Made by a program: the position numbers and the translations under genes. A stretch of DNA of 64,000 bases from JAGQZY01 sp964588335 (GTDB taxonomy: Bacteria > Bdellovibrionota > Bdellovibrionia > Bdellovibrionales > JAGQZY01): positions 1 to 64,000 of the forward strand of contig CAZPOV010000006.1 of NCBI GenBank assembly GCA_964588335.1. Direction: 5' to 3'. Below the pieces are notes generated by a model. It did no database searches. It saw nothing but the letters and a program-made list of their open reading frames with translations, and was not told the origin of the DNA. Below are positions 63,765 through 64,000 of this stretch, in pieces (position 1 is the first letter of the stretch; each line of letters starts with the position of its first letter).

Positions 63765-64000
63765 TGAGCCTCTTTTGCAATCCGCTTTGTATGGCTGACA
63801 AAGCAGTTTCAAGTTTTGCCTGAATTTCACTTAATTTTTCGGTCTTTAATTGTTTTGTATCTTCGTCCATATATTGTGCCCTATTCAATTCAATTTGAAC
63901 AGTGTGGAATCCGTTTTCAGGCTCACCATATGTTTTGGTGATTCCACCACCAACATAAGGCCAATTGTATGCGACTTGAAATCCCGCTTGTTGAAAGGCA
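63757..64000 (-). CDS. N-formylglutamate amidohydrolase-like, C-terminal part
   Basis: Only the last 80 codons are in the window. They read YNWPYVGGGITKTYGEPENG, FHTVQIELNRAQYMDED and then a helical tail to TAA 63757-63759. The N-x-PY-x-GG-x-I-T-x-x-YG and QIE-x-NR-x-x-YMDE blocks are characteristic of the N-formylglutamate amidohydrolase (FGase/HutG-type) family, which are zinc amidohydrolases that release glutamate and formate in histidine breakdown. The rest lies beyond the window's right edge. The overlap with resB suggests a shared transcript, though the functions are unrelated. Confidence 0.75.
   Translation of the reverse strand, partial: AFQQAGFQVAYNWPYVGGGITKTYGEPENGFHTVQIELNRAQYMDEDTKQLKTEKLSEIQAKLETALSAIQSGLQKRLNG

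Overview
The window looks like a chromosomal segment of a free-living Gram-negative bacterium of the Bdellovibrio-like lineage (Bdellovibrionota). This is an inference from several traits seen together: many Sec-secreted and lipoprotein products with FQNC-type lipoboxes, a complete lower mevalonate operon with type 2 IPP isomerase, an alternative complex III operon, System II (ResB/CcsA) cytochrome c maturation, and the pheS-pheT-ihfA-merR order usual in delta-type proteobacteria. No rRNA, phage, complete insertion sequence or CRISPR array was seen. Four runs of exactly 100 N are scaffold gaps; two of them are flanked by the same 55 bases on both sides, so they are probably overlapping contig ends and not missing DNA.

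Left part (1-16.5 kb): two tandem, paralogous prepilin-like proteins, a periplasmic GH37 trehalase, a convergent OmpA/TSP3 outer-membrane protein, a small secreted protein, an AI-2E family permease, a gene-poor stretch with a likely 30-residue ORF, GTTAAC heptamer repeats and a tRNA-Pro(GGG). Then comes an envelope block: a secreted protein of unknown function, a very long class A penicillin-binding protein, a 912-residue secreted coiled-coil protein overlapping it, and a lipoprotein with an SH3-like domain cut by a gap.

Middle (16.6-38.4 kb): pheS-pheT-ihfA-merR on the minus strand, divergent from rsmG, a TrmH-type RNA methyltransferase, a NupC-type nucleoside transporter and a membrane spermidine-synthase-like protein. 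After this lie secreted proteins, an SDR dehydrogenase with a small hydrophilic protein, an HxD...H oxygenase tail to tail with an EgtD-like histidine methyltransferase, VanZ-like and OafA-like membrane proteins, a YbjQ/YbjQ/M48 peptidase operon and a cysteine-repeat lipoprotein.

Right part (38.4-64 kb): a six-gene, translationally coupled mevalonate operon (fni, HMG-CoA reductase, phosphomevalonate kinase-like, glutaredoxin 2, mvaD, mevalonate kinase) turns acetyl-CoA-derived HMG-CoA into IPP/DMAPP, though HMG-CoA synthase is not here. Next is thrS-infC, with infC starting at an ATT codon, separated from rpmI-rplT by an opposite-strand secreted FG-GAP-like gene and a 15-bp minisatellite. The act operon (actA-F) encodes the quinol-oxidising alternative complex III; its heme proteins need the ResB/CcsA pair found about 4 kb away. 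Between these are a subtilase with KP-43-like architecture, a pentapeptide-repeat protein and a small conserved-type protein. The window ends inside an N-formylglutamate amidohydrolase-like gene.
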